DNA from: an uncultured Pseudomonadales bacterium | Lineage (GTDB): Bacteria > Pseudomonadota > Gammaproteobacteria > Pseudomonadales > Porticoccaceae | NCBI GenBank assembly: GCA_943788445.1 | Contig: CALSQH010000013.1 | Coordinates: forward strand, 1 to 64,000 | Direction: 5' to 3' | DNA length: 64,000 nucleotides | In this document: positions 10,938 to 19,323 of the stretch, one piece after another | Numbering within the stretch: the stretch's first letter is position 1 | Layout: every line of letters begins with the position of its first letter | Program-made: the position numbers and the translations under genes | Notes under the pieces: generated by a model | Database searches by the model: none | Seen by the model: only the letters and a program-made list of their open reading frames with translations | What the model was told of the DNA's origin: nothing

Positions 10938-11055
10938 TTGCGTTCCAGATTTGGTTGTTACTCTTGTTTATTTTAGCAGCATGGCAAATGGCTTGGTCTA
11001 AAGGAAATCATTCCGAACTTTTTGAAAAAGCTTAAGAGCACGAGCTCAGGCAGTT
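10938..11055 (+). pseudogene. Relic fragment of a second sspD-like gene
   Basis: This stretch matches 5692-5807 of the sspD-like gene at nucleotide level, including the codons for WLGLKENH and ELFEKA, with scattered substitutions and an in-frame TAA after ELFEKA. It is a decayed partial copy about 5 kb downstream of the parent, so the island once carried another sspD or underwent a partial duplication. It has no coding capacity today. Confidence 0.75.
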
Positions 11056-11067
11056 ATTTTTTTGATA

Positions 11068-11214
11068 GTGAAGGCCGCCAAAACTATTAAGGGTAAGCTT
11101 AAGACCTGGAGTTCGATAGATTCTGCAGCAAAGTGGGTTAGGGCGCTAGGTGTTGGTAAGGTGCAGTTGGATATTTCCAAGTGGCAACCAGGACAGCGTA
11201 AAATACAGCTTTAG
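11068..11214 (+). CDS. Short ORF, possible gene remnant
   Basis: A 48-codon frame from GTG to TAG encodes VKAAKTIKGKLKTWSSID, then SAAKWVRALGVGKVQLDISKW. The composition looks protein-like (basic, with a W..SAAKW.R.LG pattern). It lies directly behind the sspD relic without a clear ribosome-binding site. I suspect the C-terminal end of a lost gene, but I cannot name the family. Confidence 0.3.
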   Translation: MKAAKTIKGKLKTWSSIDSAAKWVRALGVGKVQLDISKWQPGQRKIQL

Positions 11215-11307
11215 GCTTTTAACCCCTCTTATTCATTCTGTCTTTTTTACAAACATGACGGTTGGCGTAAACTACAGATTTACGATTTTCATTATATGGA
11301 CCATTCA

Positions 11308-11452
11308 ATGTCAGATTTCGCGGAATAAGTATAGAACCTAAGAAGCGAAAAGCACTTAGGGGTTAGGGAGTCTGCCGCGCGGAAGGGGTTACGGCGATGC
11401 ATATTTATAATATTGAAAAGGGCAAGTCGATCCCCAGCCATTTCTCTACATA
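11308..11452 (+). pseudogene. Degenerate XRE-type HTH repressor
   Basis: From ATG 11308 (MSDFAE) the three frames together spell an HTH_3-like domain: LGVRESA in one frame, then GVTAMHIYNIEKGKSIPS in another, a classic recognition-helix pattern ending IEKGK.IPS. In-frame stops (TAA and TAG at 11325-11335) and a frameshift near 11385 destroy it. It may be the repressor or antitoxin remnant of a lost module. Confidence 0.5.
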
Positions 11453-11480
11453 ACAATTTACCTTTTTGTTATTCTTTTCA

Positions 11481-11565
11481 TTGATATAGGGTTATCTTTA
11501 AAATATCGTTTTAATAAATATATTTGGTTAGTGCTTACGTTTAATACGTAACTAGCCTATATCAA
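11481..11565. promoter_or_regulatory. Inverted repeat TTGATATAGG upstream of 11595
   Basis: A perfect 10-bp inverted repeat, TTGATATAGG at 11481-11490 and CCTATATCAA at 11556-11565, brackets an AT-rich 65-bp stretch that also holds ACGT half-sites at 11537 and 11546. It ends 30 bp before the next gene, so it is a candidate operator pair or promoter-flanking loop. No protein is identified as its binder. Confidence 0.4.
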
Positions 11566-11594
11566 AAAAGACTTTTATCTAAAGAGTTGAGGTT

Positions 11595-11975
11595 ATGGCC
11601 AAACCACAAAAATTTCTCTATGAAGAGCGTTATTTCTTTGGTTCTAATAACAGAATTCAATTAATTGATGATTGGCTCGATATTCAGCAAACGACAGATT
11701 GTATTCCATACCTTTTGCCGAACCGGCAGCGGCAATTGAGCGCTAATCAATGGAAAGACATTGAAGGTTTAATCAGTGCATTAAATGTAAAGCCGAGAGC
11801 AAATGAAGAAATTCTGGATGGAATGCAAGTGCGCTGCTGGATTACATTTAAGAGGCGACTCGTAAGGTTCGATTTAATCAATCCGGAATTCGATGGGTTT
11901 CTAGAGTTGAGAAAAATTATCAATGAAGTGTCGGTCTGTGCAGCTTACCCTGATGGCATATTGAGGCTGGGCTGA
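11595..11975 (+). CDS. Hypothetical protein, 126 aa
   Basis: The family is not recognised. It is a soluble protein with no signal peptide or membrane segment, starting at ATG 11595 with GAGG 8 bp upstream. Mixed alpha/beta composition and tryptophans in DDWLDIQ, NQWKDIEG and CWITFKRR suggest a folded domain. It stands alone behind the inverted repeat at 11481-11565, with about 265 bp before the next gene. In this island an immunity or accessory role is conceivable, but nothing in the sequence shows it. Confidence 0.6.
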   Translation: MAKPQKFLYEERYFFGSNNRIQLIDDWLDIQQTTDCIPYLLPNRQRQLSANQWKDIEGLISALNVKPRANEEILDGMQVRCWITFKRRLVRFDLINPEFDGFLELRKIINEVSVCAAYPDGILRLG

Positions 11976-12240
11976 TCTCAGGGCCTTAAATCATTAAATG
12001 ATTAATACTACGACTGATTCGACTGTTAGGTTGGAAACAGCACTTAAAGGCCCGCTAAGTGATCTGATCAGGGGCTTGGTAAACTTATAAATTGATAGAG
12101 ACTCAGGAGGAGGGTATTTAACTCTACCGGTCAAAGAGTAAACTTGCTTATATTATCCAAAATTACATAGAATGGGAGGCTTAGTGTAACTGGCTTAATT
12201 AAGCGTTCTCCTAGAGAAAACTTGTCAAGTGAGATCCAAT

Positions 12241-13050
12241 ATGGAAAATATAGAGCATAAAACTTTGACGGCCGATTTCTTTGAGGCTTGGAAGTTAGCA
12301 ATCCAAACAGTGATATCCACCGCTTTACCGCTATCAAAACAGAAGAATGTTCATTTTAGTATGCTTCGTGACCATCTAAATCAGCCTTTTATAGAGCATT
12401 TTTCTTTTGGATTTAGCAATCAAATATTCTTTTGTTGCATCCAAACGGATGAAGATACTGGTGTTCGACCCACTTCTACAGCTGCATTGTGTAAATATGC
12501 TCGAGAATGCGGAGCGATACCCTGCCTAATTCCACTGACTAAATCGGATGATGGAACTTGGAAAGCATATACCCCTGATTATCCTCTTCATTTTATTGAT
12601 GACGATGGTGACCCACAGCCATTAGATTTATCTTTAGTAATTTCAGAGGGTTTAGTAGGAATGTCTGATTGGGAAATATTAGATTGGTCGATAAATATCG
12701 TTGTAGATCATATTGTGGATAAATTTGATATCAAAAATCGAGATGAAATTAATTATCAATCAACTACAGGCATTTACCCCCAGATTTGGTTTAAAGATAA
12801 AACTGGATCTGTGAATTATGTTGTGGTGGGTGCCGTTCGGTATCCTGAAATGGATGCACCTAAGCCGGAAAATATAGAAGAAATATGTGAATTTGCGAAT
12901 TTAACCGGGAAAGGTTTTTTTGCTTCGGTTTCCATTGCCCAAGCTGATGGGTTTAAATCAGACCCAGGCATTGGATATCGTCCTCCGGCCGAATTTATTT
13001 ATCGAGGCTGTGGTGCACATGTTAATTTTAAGGGTTTAGAAAAGCTTTAG
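12241..13050 (+). CDS. Hypothetical protein, about 270 aa
   Basis: I do not recognise this soluble protein. ATG 12241 is chosen; an in-frame GTG at 12229 would add four residues, and neither has a strong ribosome-binding site. Distinct features are an acidic DDDGDPQPLD loop near residue 122, a tryptophan-rich SDWEILDWSINIVVDH segment, and a C-terminal half rich in aromatic and glycine residues (GTGHF-like GKGFFASVSIAQADG, GIGYRPPAEFIYRGCGAHVNF). The C-terminal half could be a nuclease-like or enzyme-like core, but no catalytic motif is certain. It is transcribed alone, followed by 170 bp of AT-rich spacer. Confidence 0.6.
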   Translation: MENIEHKTLTADFFEAWKLAIQTVISTALPLSKQKNVHFSMLRDHLNQPFIEHFSFGFSNQIFFCCIQTDEDTGVRPTSTAALCKYARECGAIPCLIPLTKSDDGTWKAYTPDYPLHFIDDDGDPQPLDLSLVISEGLVGMSDWEILDWSINIVVDHIVDKFDIKNRDEINYQSTTGIYPQIWFKDKTGSVNYVVVGAVRYPEMDAPKPENIEEICEFANLTGKGFFASVSIAQADGFKSDPGIGYRPPAEFIYRGCGAHVNFKGLEKL

Positions 13051-13220
13051 AATCGAATGAAGTGGTCGATGATAGGTTTCTTTAAAACAAAAACCCTCAG
13101 TATTCTTTGATGATTTTTCGGTATTTCTTTCTGTTTCGAAATTGGTGTGGGTATCGTTTCTTAGATTCTTGTAAATATTTTAGTTAAGCGAAATGACAAA
13201 ATTTTCCATTGGAGTGTGGT

Positions 13221-14598
13221 TTGAAAGCTATTTTGAAAGAAGGCATCTTATGTATCGACTCTGATGGCGACACGATAATTCTAGATACTGGGTCGCCAGT
13301 ATCTCTCGGAAATGGCAGTACTCTTGATTTGGATGGCGTATCAATTAAAACTCAGCTTTCTATTCTAGGCCATGACTGGCAGGCGATTGAAGAGTCAGTG
13401 CCTTTCAGTGTGAAAGCTCTTGTCGGAACTGATCAGATTGGTAGTAAATCACTTTGCATCAATCTAGAAAAGCAAAGTGCAATTTGGGCTGAGCCCCTAA
13501 TACAGTGGATTGCCATTGGAAACGATGGCGGGTGTTCCGGTCATTTCAGCAATACTAAATGGAAAACATGGTCGATTTTTCTTCGATACTGGTGCTTCAA
13601 TTTGCTATGTGACTGATGAACAGTCTGTAGAGGGATGCGATCGAGCTGGCGAGTTTGAAGACTTTCATCCAATGCTGGGCAAGTTTTCGACTAGGCTTTT
13701 CACTGCAGCGTTGAATATGGATGACCAGCCTATTGAGGTAGAAGTAGGCATTCTTCCTGACGAATTTTCAATGATGATGAAGCCATTTGGCATCGATGGA
13801 ATCATTGGTACCAATAGCATTCTAGCCACAGAGATACAACTCGATTTTACAAACAACTTCTTCAGATTTCCCGAAATTGTCAAGAGCGTCCCCCATGATA
13901 GCTGGGCAAGCTCTTATGACCAGTTATTCGAAGCAAGCTTTGGTAGTCTCCTAGCTGATATAACAGATTTAACAATGGAATTGGTCTTAGAGCTCTCTGA
14001 ACCTACTGATTCAATCCTAGATATCGGCTCAGGTACAGGAAGGATGAGTATCCCCCTTGTAGAATGCAGATACTATGTTTCTGCTTTGGACCCAAGTGCG
14101 GGTATGCTTAATCAATTGGCCAATAGACTGCCAGATCATCCCAATCTAGAGTTAATTAATAGCCCGGTTGATCAATTAGCAATGCAAGATAGTTTTAATG
14201 GTGCCCTATGTGTTTTCACTGTATCAAGTTATTGGCTCGATGAAACCGCTCTCAGGGATAGCCTGGCGGCAATTTATAACGCATTGCTCCCTGGTGGCTG
14301 GTTAATTATTGATAGGACATTACGAGGTTCATTCTCAAACACCGCATTCCACAATGAGAAAATTCATCGCCAAACGACTGTTGAGCATTTAGGTGGAGAT
14401 ATTTATCGTTACACTGAAAAATCGAAGGTTATAGGTTCATGTAATACAGAATCGGCCAATGACAGCTTCTTGATTCGATTCTGGGCGGAGGATGTATTTC
14501 TGGATCATGTTCTAGCTACTGGCTTTATTTTGGAGAAAGATTTGAGCCAAGATTTTGCCGGTTCAGGTGCAAGTTTTTATCTAATTAGGAAAGACTAA
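13221..14598 (+). pseudogene. Tandem retropepsin-like protease fused to SAM methyltransferase
   Basis: The likely start is TTG 13221 behind GGAG. The first domain has ILDTGSPVS and later VKALVGTDQIG. The second has FFDTGASIC and later IDGIIGTNSIL. Each pair is the DTG catalytic motif plus the hydrophobic-hydrophobic-Gly motif of retropepsin-like aspartyl proteases. A class I methyltransferase follows, with SILDIGSGTGRMS, SALDPSAGML and LLPGGWLIIDR. A one-base shift between 13500 and 13510 separates protease halves 1 and 2; the tail of the first frame is plainly the wrong-frame reading of half 2. From TTG 13510 a 362-aa protein with one protease half plus methyltransferase remains translatable. 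The fusion is unusual; the function is unknown. Confidence 0.65.
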
Positions 14599-14657
14599 TA
14601 AATACCCTACATATTTTTCTGCATAAGTAGCTAGCTCAAATAGCTTAGATTCAGATA

Positions 14658-15140
14658 TTAAAAATCCTCATAGTTAAAACCGATAGCTTGATTATAAATG
14701 GCATATTCTTTGCCCTGATCACTAAATAGTCGGTTCGGGTCTGGTGTAATACCTACACGCCCTAAATCCAGCCGATCCCCATCCCAACATGCCGCTAAAG
14801 TTGGGTCTAGGCCTGCTCTGCCATTGGGATGCGCATGTGTGTGTCCGGAGCAGGCTCTGACCAATAGCTTGAATTGAGTATCGCTGAGGTCAAATAGATC
14901 ACGTTTGCGTTTGGCAAAGGCCGCTGCTCTGGGGCCATGCTGTGGATCATCCCATTCATTCTCTCGGCAACAATCATGTAAATACGCAAAATATTCGACT
15001 ATTTTAAGGTCTGCACCATTCTCAATTCCAATCATAAGGGCATTTTCCATGACTCTGTCCCAATGGGTGATGCCATGAGCTTCTGATTGCCACATATCTG
15101 AATCATTTTTAATTTGTCTTAAAAGCCTAATTAATGACAT
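14658..15140 (-). CDS. HD-domain phosphohydrolase-like protein
   Basis: This is a 160-aa protein with the HD-superfamily metal-binding pattern: HGITHWDRV near residue 23, the HD pair in AYLHDCCREND-type context (YLHDCCRENEW), then a CSGHTHAH helix and CWDGDRLDLGRVG, the aspartate region seen in the small HD family. These hydrolases act on nucleotides or cyclic dinucleotides; the substrate is not evident. It is the last gene of the minus-strand group downstream of the aspartyl-protease fusion, convergent with it. Confidence 0.75.
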   Translation of the reverse strand: MSLIRLLRQIKNDSDMWQSEAHGITHWDRVMENALMIGIENGADLKIVEYFAYLHDCCRENEWDDPQHGPRAAAFAKRKRDLFDLSDTQFKLLVRACSGHTHAHPNGRAGLDPTLAACWDGDRLDLGRVGITPDPNRLFSDQGKEYAIYNQAIGFNYEDF

Positions 15141-15171
15141 TGAGTGAAGTTTACCTTAGAGCTTTTGAATT

Positions 15172-15375
15172 TTATGAACCACTTGGTTTTGATGCATGTT
15201 TTCTTTTCTCTAAGCGCCAAAGAATAAAGAAAAGCAGTATTAAACCGGGCTGAATGACGACGAATATAACAATATTTGCCAAATAATAGCCAAATCCAAA
15301 TTCACCTGGTGAGCCACCGATTACTTGAAGAATATAAACACAAATTCCGAAGATCCAAGTTACAAAATCTACCAT
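15172..15375 (-). CDS. Small membrane protein, two TM segments
   Basis: This 67-aa protein has two hydrophobic helices (residues 4-20 and 28-53) and a basic C-terminal tail (RLEKRKHASKPSGS), giving a likely N-in/C-in hairpin in the inner membrane. The family is unknown. It lies 31 bp upstream of the HD-domain gene and is probably co-transcribed with it. Small membrane proteins next to HD enzymes occur in defence modules, but that is only context. Confidence 0.55.
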   Translation of the reverse strand: MVDFVTWIFGICVYILQVIGGSPGEFGFGYYLANIVIFVVIQPGLILLFFILWRLEKRKHASKPSGS

Positions 15376-15456
15376 AAGTTAACTCGCTTTTTTTCAGTTA
15401 ATTACAGTCCTGTTAAGAACATTGATACCGAAGTGCTAATTTCCTACTTTCTGGTT

Positions 15457-16506
15457 TCAAGAGTCAGGATCATAGATTCCGTAAGGACTAACATTAGTTG
15501 CTACAACTGTTTTTTCTGGTGTTAAATATTTTGAATAAAGTTCTGGGTTGTCCGAAGAAAATCTTGCCTCATCAAAATTTAATTGCGTTCTACACTTTCT
15601 TTTCCAGCTTATGAGCCCCTCAATTCCGTCATCCACACCAACACATGCTGCTAATTTGGCTGTTAGTGATTCATATAACCATTCAGCTTTTGCAATATCA
15701 CCTAGATTATCAAGGTACTTAGAATGGTTAATTATGGTTGATGTAGTTCGGTCACTAGATGGCTTATCGAGCTGTTGAATATTAAATTGCGATCTTTTTT
15801 TCGTATCCTTCAGAGCATTATATAGCGTTGGATCAATCTTCCTGATTGTAAGGGCGCCTTTTATCTTTAGTTTGCCACTGGGTTTACTAAGCTCTTCCGT
15901 CTCGTACTGCAGGTAAATTGCTCTATAGTCTTCCTTGAGCCTTGTCTTTTGAAGGCGTGCTTTTTGTATTCTACTTGTTAACTTAAGAATCCCTAGAATA
16001 CCGCCTGAGTTGCTGATTTCATTGAATAGAACCCTTTTTATAATCTCTTGATTTGCTAATTTAACCTCCAATTCTCGTTTGGCGTCGATAATTTGGTTAT
16101 GTAGTTCTAACTCTCTATGCGTTGGCTTTCTTATAAGCCCTGATGATTCTTCTGACTCGAGTAAAACTTTTGCTTGAAAAGCAGATAGGCTTTCATTTTG
16201 ATTTGTAGCAATTCTCTCTGCTTCAGGAATGATCTCTGAGATAACAGTTTGATCATCCATTAAAAACATCTGGCCTTTAGTTCGGCAGTGTGAAAAAGTA
16301 CTCATAAGCTGTTTTTTTAGATTTTCAATCATAGGCGATTTGATTGCGTAAACAGTAAGTATATTTTCTGAAGATCCGCCAATAATGTCTCGAGGAGGTA
16401 TGCTTTTGCTGATGCCTATTTTTACATATGGGCTCCAATGACTTGAAGTTTTATCCTTAGCTCTTTGAATTAATAGTGTTCCTTGAGAGATTTTCGGTAT
16501 AGCCAT
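15457..16506 (-). CDS. GIY-YIG-like (T5orf172-type) protein, possible
   Basis: About 349 aa from ATG 16506, which sits behind AAGG; a GTG 12 bp further upstream is also open. The N-terminus SPYVKIGISKSIPPRDI, then ENILTVYAIKSP, LKKQLMSTFSHC and GQMFLMDD, resembles the layout of T5orf172/MUG113 GIY-YIG nucleases (VKIG.., a basic residue, then a .LH..F and a final EWF-like block). The catalytic residues are not fully conserved, so activity is doubtful. The middle (residues 115-205) is helical and charged. The C-terminal third is unrecognised. It is separate from the small membrane gene by 80 bp. Confidence 0.5.
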   Translation of the reverse strand: MAIPKISQGTLLIQRAKDKTSSHWSPYVKIGISKSIPPRDIIGGSSENILTVYAIKSPMIENLKKQLMSTFSHCRTKGQMFLMDDQTVISEIIPEAERIATNQNESLSAFQAKVLLESEESSGLIRKPTHRELELHNQIIDAKRELEVKLANQEIIKRVLFNEISNSGGILGILKLTSRIQKARLQKTRLKEDYRAIYLQYETEELSKPSGKLKIKGALTIRKIDPTLYNALKDTKKRSQFNIQQLDKPSSDRTTSTIINHSKYLDNLGDIAKAEWLYESLTAKLAACVGVDDGIEGLISWKRKCRTQLNFDEARFSSDNPELYSKYLTPEKTVVATNVSPYGIYDPDS

Positions 16507-16551
16507 AGGGGAATACACCTTGTAGTTTTAATTATTTATAAATTTCTATTT

Positions 16552-17214
16552 TTATGCTGGGTTGTAAAAGTTACCTAATCGTTTAGCAATCAGCCAAGTT
16601 GATCGGCAATCTCCTTGGTTATAGGCAACAAGGCCGCGAACATACGACTTTTGCTTTTCAGAAAACTGTTTCCATTTATTATTTGTGTTGCATGCCTTGT
16701 CAATTCGCCTACAGGCCTCAGCAGCGCCAAGAGGGAAGGGTGGGTAGGGGTTGCGTTTACTAAACATTGCTGCGAAAAATTCTTCTAACGGCCTCCCTCT
16801 AGCACCGCCTTGCTCGCCGAACAGGCGTCGGTTATTGGCATAGCGTCGTGCATCGGGGTGCAGATTATAGAGCGAAGGTTTCAATCTAGCATAGGTTTCA
16901 CCGTCTAAATACTGCTCCAGTATTGATGCCTCATGAATCGTCCAATAAATTAGATAGGCATTTCGCTCCTCCAGCTCTGATGCTAATTCATTAAAAAAGG
17001 CAATAAAGTCTGTACATTTAGCACTACTTATTCCATTTGATGCGGGCTTCCATTTCTCATTGAAGAATACACAGGCATATTTCCCTCCATTACCAGCTTG
17101 GTTTGGGCGAAAAATACCGGCAAGGTGTGGCCTTGGTATGCTGCCATCTCTCTTTTTACCTTCTCCTTCGAAATCAAGGTATATAGCATTGCGCATCTCG
17201 TTAGGTGATAGCAT
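16552..17214 (-). CDS. DEDD/RNase H-like exonuclease domain protein
   Basis: This is a 220-aa protein. It begins MLSPNEMRNAIYLDFEGEG, where the D-F-E pair matches the first catalytic motif of DEDD 3'-5' exonucleases. A central YLIYWTIHEASIL segment resembles the second motif region. The C-terminal LVAYNQGDCRSTWLIAKRL resembles the Y...D motif III of RNase H-like RecB-associated nucleases. Size fits a single catalytic domain. GGAG lies 7 bp before the start. It is likely in an operon with the following minus-strand gene (15457-16506), suggesting a nucleic-acid-processing pair; the biological role is unknown. Confidence 0.6.
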   Translation of the reverse strand: MLSPNEMRNAIYLDFEGEGKKRDGSIPRPHLAGIFRPNQAGNGGKYACVFFNEKWKPASNGISSAKCTDFIAFFNELASELEERNAYLIYWTIHEASILEQYLDGETYARLKPSLYNLHPDARRYANNRRLFGEQGGARGRPLEEFFAAMFSKRNPYPPFPLGAAEACRRIDKACNTNNKWKQFSEKQKSYVRGLVAYNQGDCRSTWLIAKRLGNFYNPA

Positions 17215-17265
17215 GGAAATCTCCGTAGGTTATAAATTATTTAACTATCGTTTTACTGCGAAATA

Positions 17266-17517
17266 CTACTTTAGCTCGAAATTACCTCCGCGCTCGCGTT
17301 GCCTTTGATTTCTTGCGAAGTCATCTTTAACCTCCTGTACTGCATTATCTAATGCCGATATGATTTGAATGACCTGATCTTCGCTGTATTCATAGTTTTT
17401 ACGGTCACTTAGGTTTGCAATTGATCTAATCGCTGTCAGGGCTTTTCCGACTCGTTTTTCGGCAAGGTATTTAAACCTTCCTTCTGGAGATCTATCTCTA
17501 TCTTCTTTAGCTTGCAT
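17266..17517 (-). CDS. Conserved hypothetical, plasmid/ICE-type
   Basis: An 83-aa charged helical protein with the pattern RSPEGRFKYLAEKRVGKAL, then RSIANLSDRKNYEYSEDQV, which I recall from uncharacterised proteins found on plasmids, integrative elements and genomic islands. No catalytic motif is seen. Its presence supports the view that this stretch came in with mobile DNA. Confidence 0.65.
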   Translation of the reverse strand: MQAKEDRDRSPEGRFKYLAEKRVGKALTAIRSIANLSDRKNYEYSEDQVIQIISALDNAVQEVKDDFARNQRQRERGGNFELK

Positions 17518-17596
17518 TTTTAAGGCTCCTTAAGATTTGCGTGTAGCTTACGATAGACACTCGAAATTGAGTATCTACGACTTGTATCGGTCACCG

Positions 17597-18070
17597 CTAG
17601 GCCAGGTTTGCTGTGAGATAACGAAGGTCATCTTTCCATTGATGGATAGCTCTATTGAATGATGATCTGTGGTAGCTAGTCATCCTTTCCTTTGCTGCGA
17701 TAAGGCCTCGTAGAGTCCGGATTAGTTTCTCTTTGCGCTTAAGGCTTCTAGGCTTACCCCATTCTAAGGTGTAGGACTTGTCCTTCACCGGTGGTATTGG
17801 TGCCTCTAATACATGGTCCAATATTTGGCGACGCTCAGTTTCATTACTTATTCCACTGTCACCGACTCCGTACCTAAAGGCCTTTAGCACTCCGTCTGAA
17901 AAAACGATTGAAATTGTTGAACCTGAACAAAGTTGTTTGTTTCTCGCTTCCCAGATAGCGTAAATTTCTTGCTTGATCGTATTGGCTCTCACCCTATCAG
18001 CATGGTTTCTTGCATTATGAAATAGCGTCATAAGTTGATTATCATCTTTTTTATCAAGGTTCATATTCAA
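17597..18070 (-). CDS. Conserved hypothetical, island-associated
   Basis: This is a 157-aa soluble protein. The C-terminal half (YGVGDSGISNETERRQILDHV, then PPVKDKSYTLEWGKPRS and a final HQWKDDLRYL) follows a pattern I recall from uncharacterised proteobacterial proteins: an ERR.ILD.V helix, a W G.P.S..R motif and a terminal .W..DL.YL helix. No function is known to me. The upstream AT-rich region 18071-18260 contains the short inverted pair CTACAAA/TTTGTAG-like at 18146-18176, possibly its promoter. Confidence 0.6.
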   Translation of the reverse strand: MNMNLDKKDDNQLMTLFHNARNHADRVRANTIKQEIYAIWEARNKQLCSGSTISIVFSDGVLKAFRYGVGDSGISNETERRQILDHVLEAPIPPVKDKSYTLEWGKPRSLKRKEKLIRTLRGLIAAKERMTSYHRSSFNRAIHQWKDDLRYLTANLA

Positions 18071-18262
18071 GTTCCTATCTGTATTTAGAGTTATAAAGTA
18101 TCTTTTATGCGGCTAAATCAGCCTGCTTGAAAGACTACAATTTACGTATAATACACTACAAAACGATAAATGTAGTAAATAAATTCATATATATAGGATT
18201 TAACTGTGGGAGTAAGCCGTTACAATGCCTTTTGGATAGCTAGTTTAGGGGTCGATAGCAGC

Positions 18263-18622
18263 TTATGCCTGACCGATAGTCTGAGAGTCAACAATCCGCC
18301 TAAAACTATTGGTGCGTGCAAGATTTGCCATGATTAGATTTTCTTGAACACTGTTTATAGTCTGTTCATATTGCTTAACTATTTTGTGATGTTGTGTATT
18401 TACAGATCCATTAGCAGGATGGTAAATATTGGTTTCTACAAGGGGAGATGTTGTTTCTACTAATGCCAAACCTGACCTAAATTGTTCTGTAATGTCCGAT
18501 TCCATTTGTTCGAGTAATAGCATAGATTCCATTTGACCAATCTGCATATGTGATACAAATCTGTTGCAATAATCCACTATATTCTGGTGGCTTGGGCTCA
18601 TAATTAATTTAGCTGCGCTCAT
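18263..18622 (-). CDS. Hypothetical protein, 119 aa
   Basis: The family is not recognised. It is predicted to be largely helical (LIMSPSHQNIVDYCNRF, then QMESMLLLEQMESDI) with no membrane segment. It overlaps the end of the upstream minus-strand gene by 14 bp, so the two are translationally coupled and probably act together. Together they diverge from the PARG-like gene at 19324. Confidence 0.5.
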   Translation of the reverse strand: MSAAKLIMSPSHQNIVDYCNRFVSHMQIGQMESMLLLEQMESDITEQFRSGLALVETTSPLVETNIYHPANGSVNTQHHKIVKQYEQTINSVQENLIMANLARTNSFRRIVDSQTIGQA

Positions 18623-19154
18623 GCGCTGGCGAATGCCAGGTAGTGTCTTTAGCCTCAGTTGTCCATGAGGCCGACGCTTTAGTTCTAAGATTTAACGCGT
18701 CATAAGTCATATAGATTGCCCGATCCCACTTTTCGTTTAAGCATTCTGCGGATGAATATTCATCTAAATTAAGCTCGTTTTTTCTTTTTATAAATAACAT
18801 TTCTTCTTTTACTATCTGGTCATCCCCAGGCATTTCTTTTCCAAGGCAGTTGTATAAAAAGCGCTTTCGTATGTTTTTTGAAAAGTGATGGCTAAAAAAA
18901 CCGACATATCTGAATTGAAGCTTAATAAGCTGTTTTCCTATTCCTTCCTGGAGGGGTAGATCCCTATAGGTTTCTTTGAGTACTAGCTTTATCTGGCGGA
19001 CAAAGGCTTCTATTTCTGACATTGTGATAGGTGTTTCATCTAATGTTTCACTCTTATAATTAATCAATGCAGCCAGCCAATACGCTGTATTTAATCTAGC
19101 TTCTTGAATCGAATAGAGCGTGAACTGTTTTTTATCAAGACGTTCGAACCACAT
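18609..19154 (-). CDS. Hypothetical protein, 181 aa
   Basis: I do not recognise this helical soluble protein. It starts at ATG 19154 with AAGGAGA upstream, a strong ribosome-binding site. It contains ARLNTAYWLAALINYKSE near the N-terminus and a basic central part (HHFSKNIRKRFLYN). It is the first gene of a coupled pair with 18263-18622, divergent from the PARG-like gene across a 169-bp AT-rich promoter region. The divergent layout with an ADP-ribose hydrolase could mean a shared stress or defence role; that is speculation. Confidence 0.5.
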   Translation of the reverse strand: MWFERLDKKQFTLYSIQEARLNTAYWLAALINYKSETLDETPITMSEIEAFVRQIKLVLKETYRDLPLQEGIGKQLIKLQFRYVGFFSHHFSKNIRKRFLYNCLGKEMPGDDQIVKEEMLFIKRKNELNLDEYSSAECLNEKWDRAIYMTYDALNLRTKASASWTTEAKDTTWHSPAHERS

Positions 19155-19323
19155 AGGGTCTCCTTTGTGTTGGGTCGATTTGAGTTGCCTTTTTATTAAT
19201 GCATAGTTTTATTTGGTATTGTCAATATTTTATTTTCGTGATGGATTTGAGTGTAGGTGGATTTGATTTAATTTTGCTTTATTGAGTATGGTAATATGAA
19301 TAGATCGACTTCAAGGGTAACAC

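Noticed and set aside
11150..11341. Plus-strand 63-codon ORF
   Set aside because: It overlaps the end of the short ORF at 11068-11214 and the XRE relic in other frames, and has no start context.
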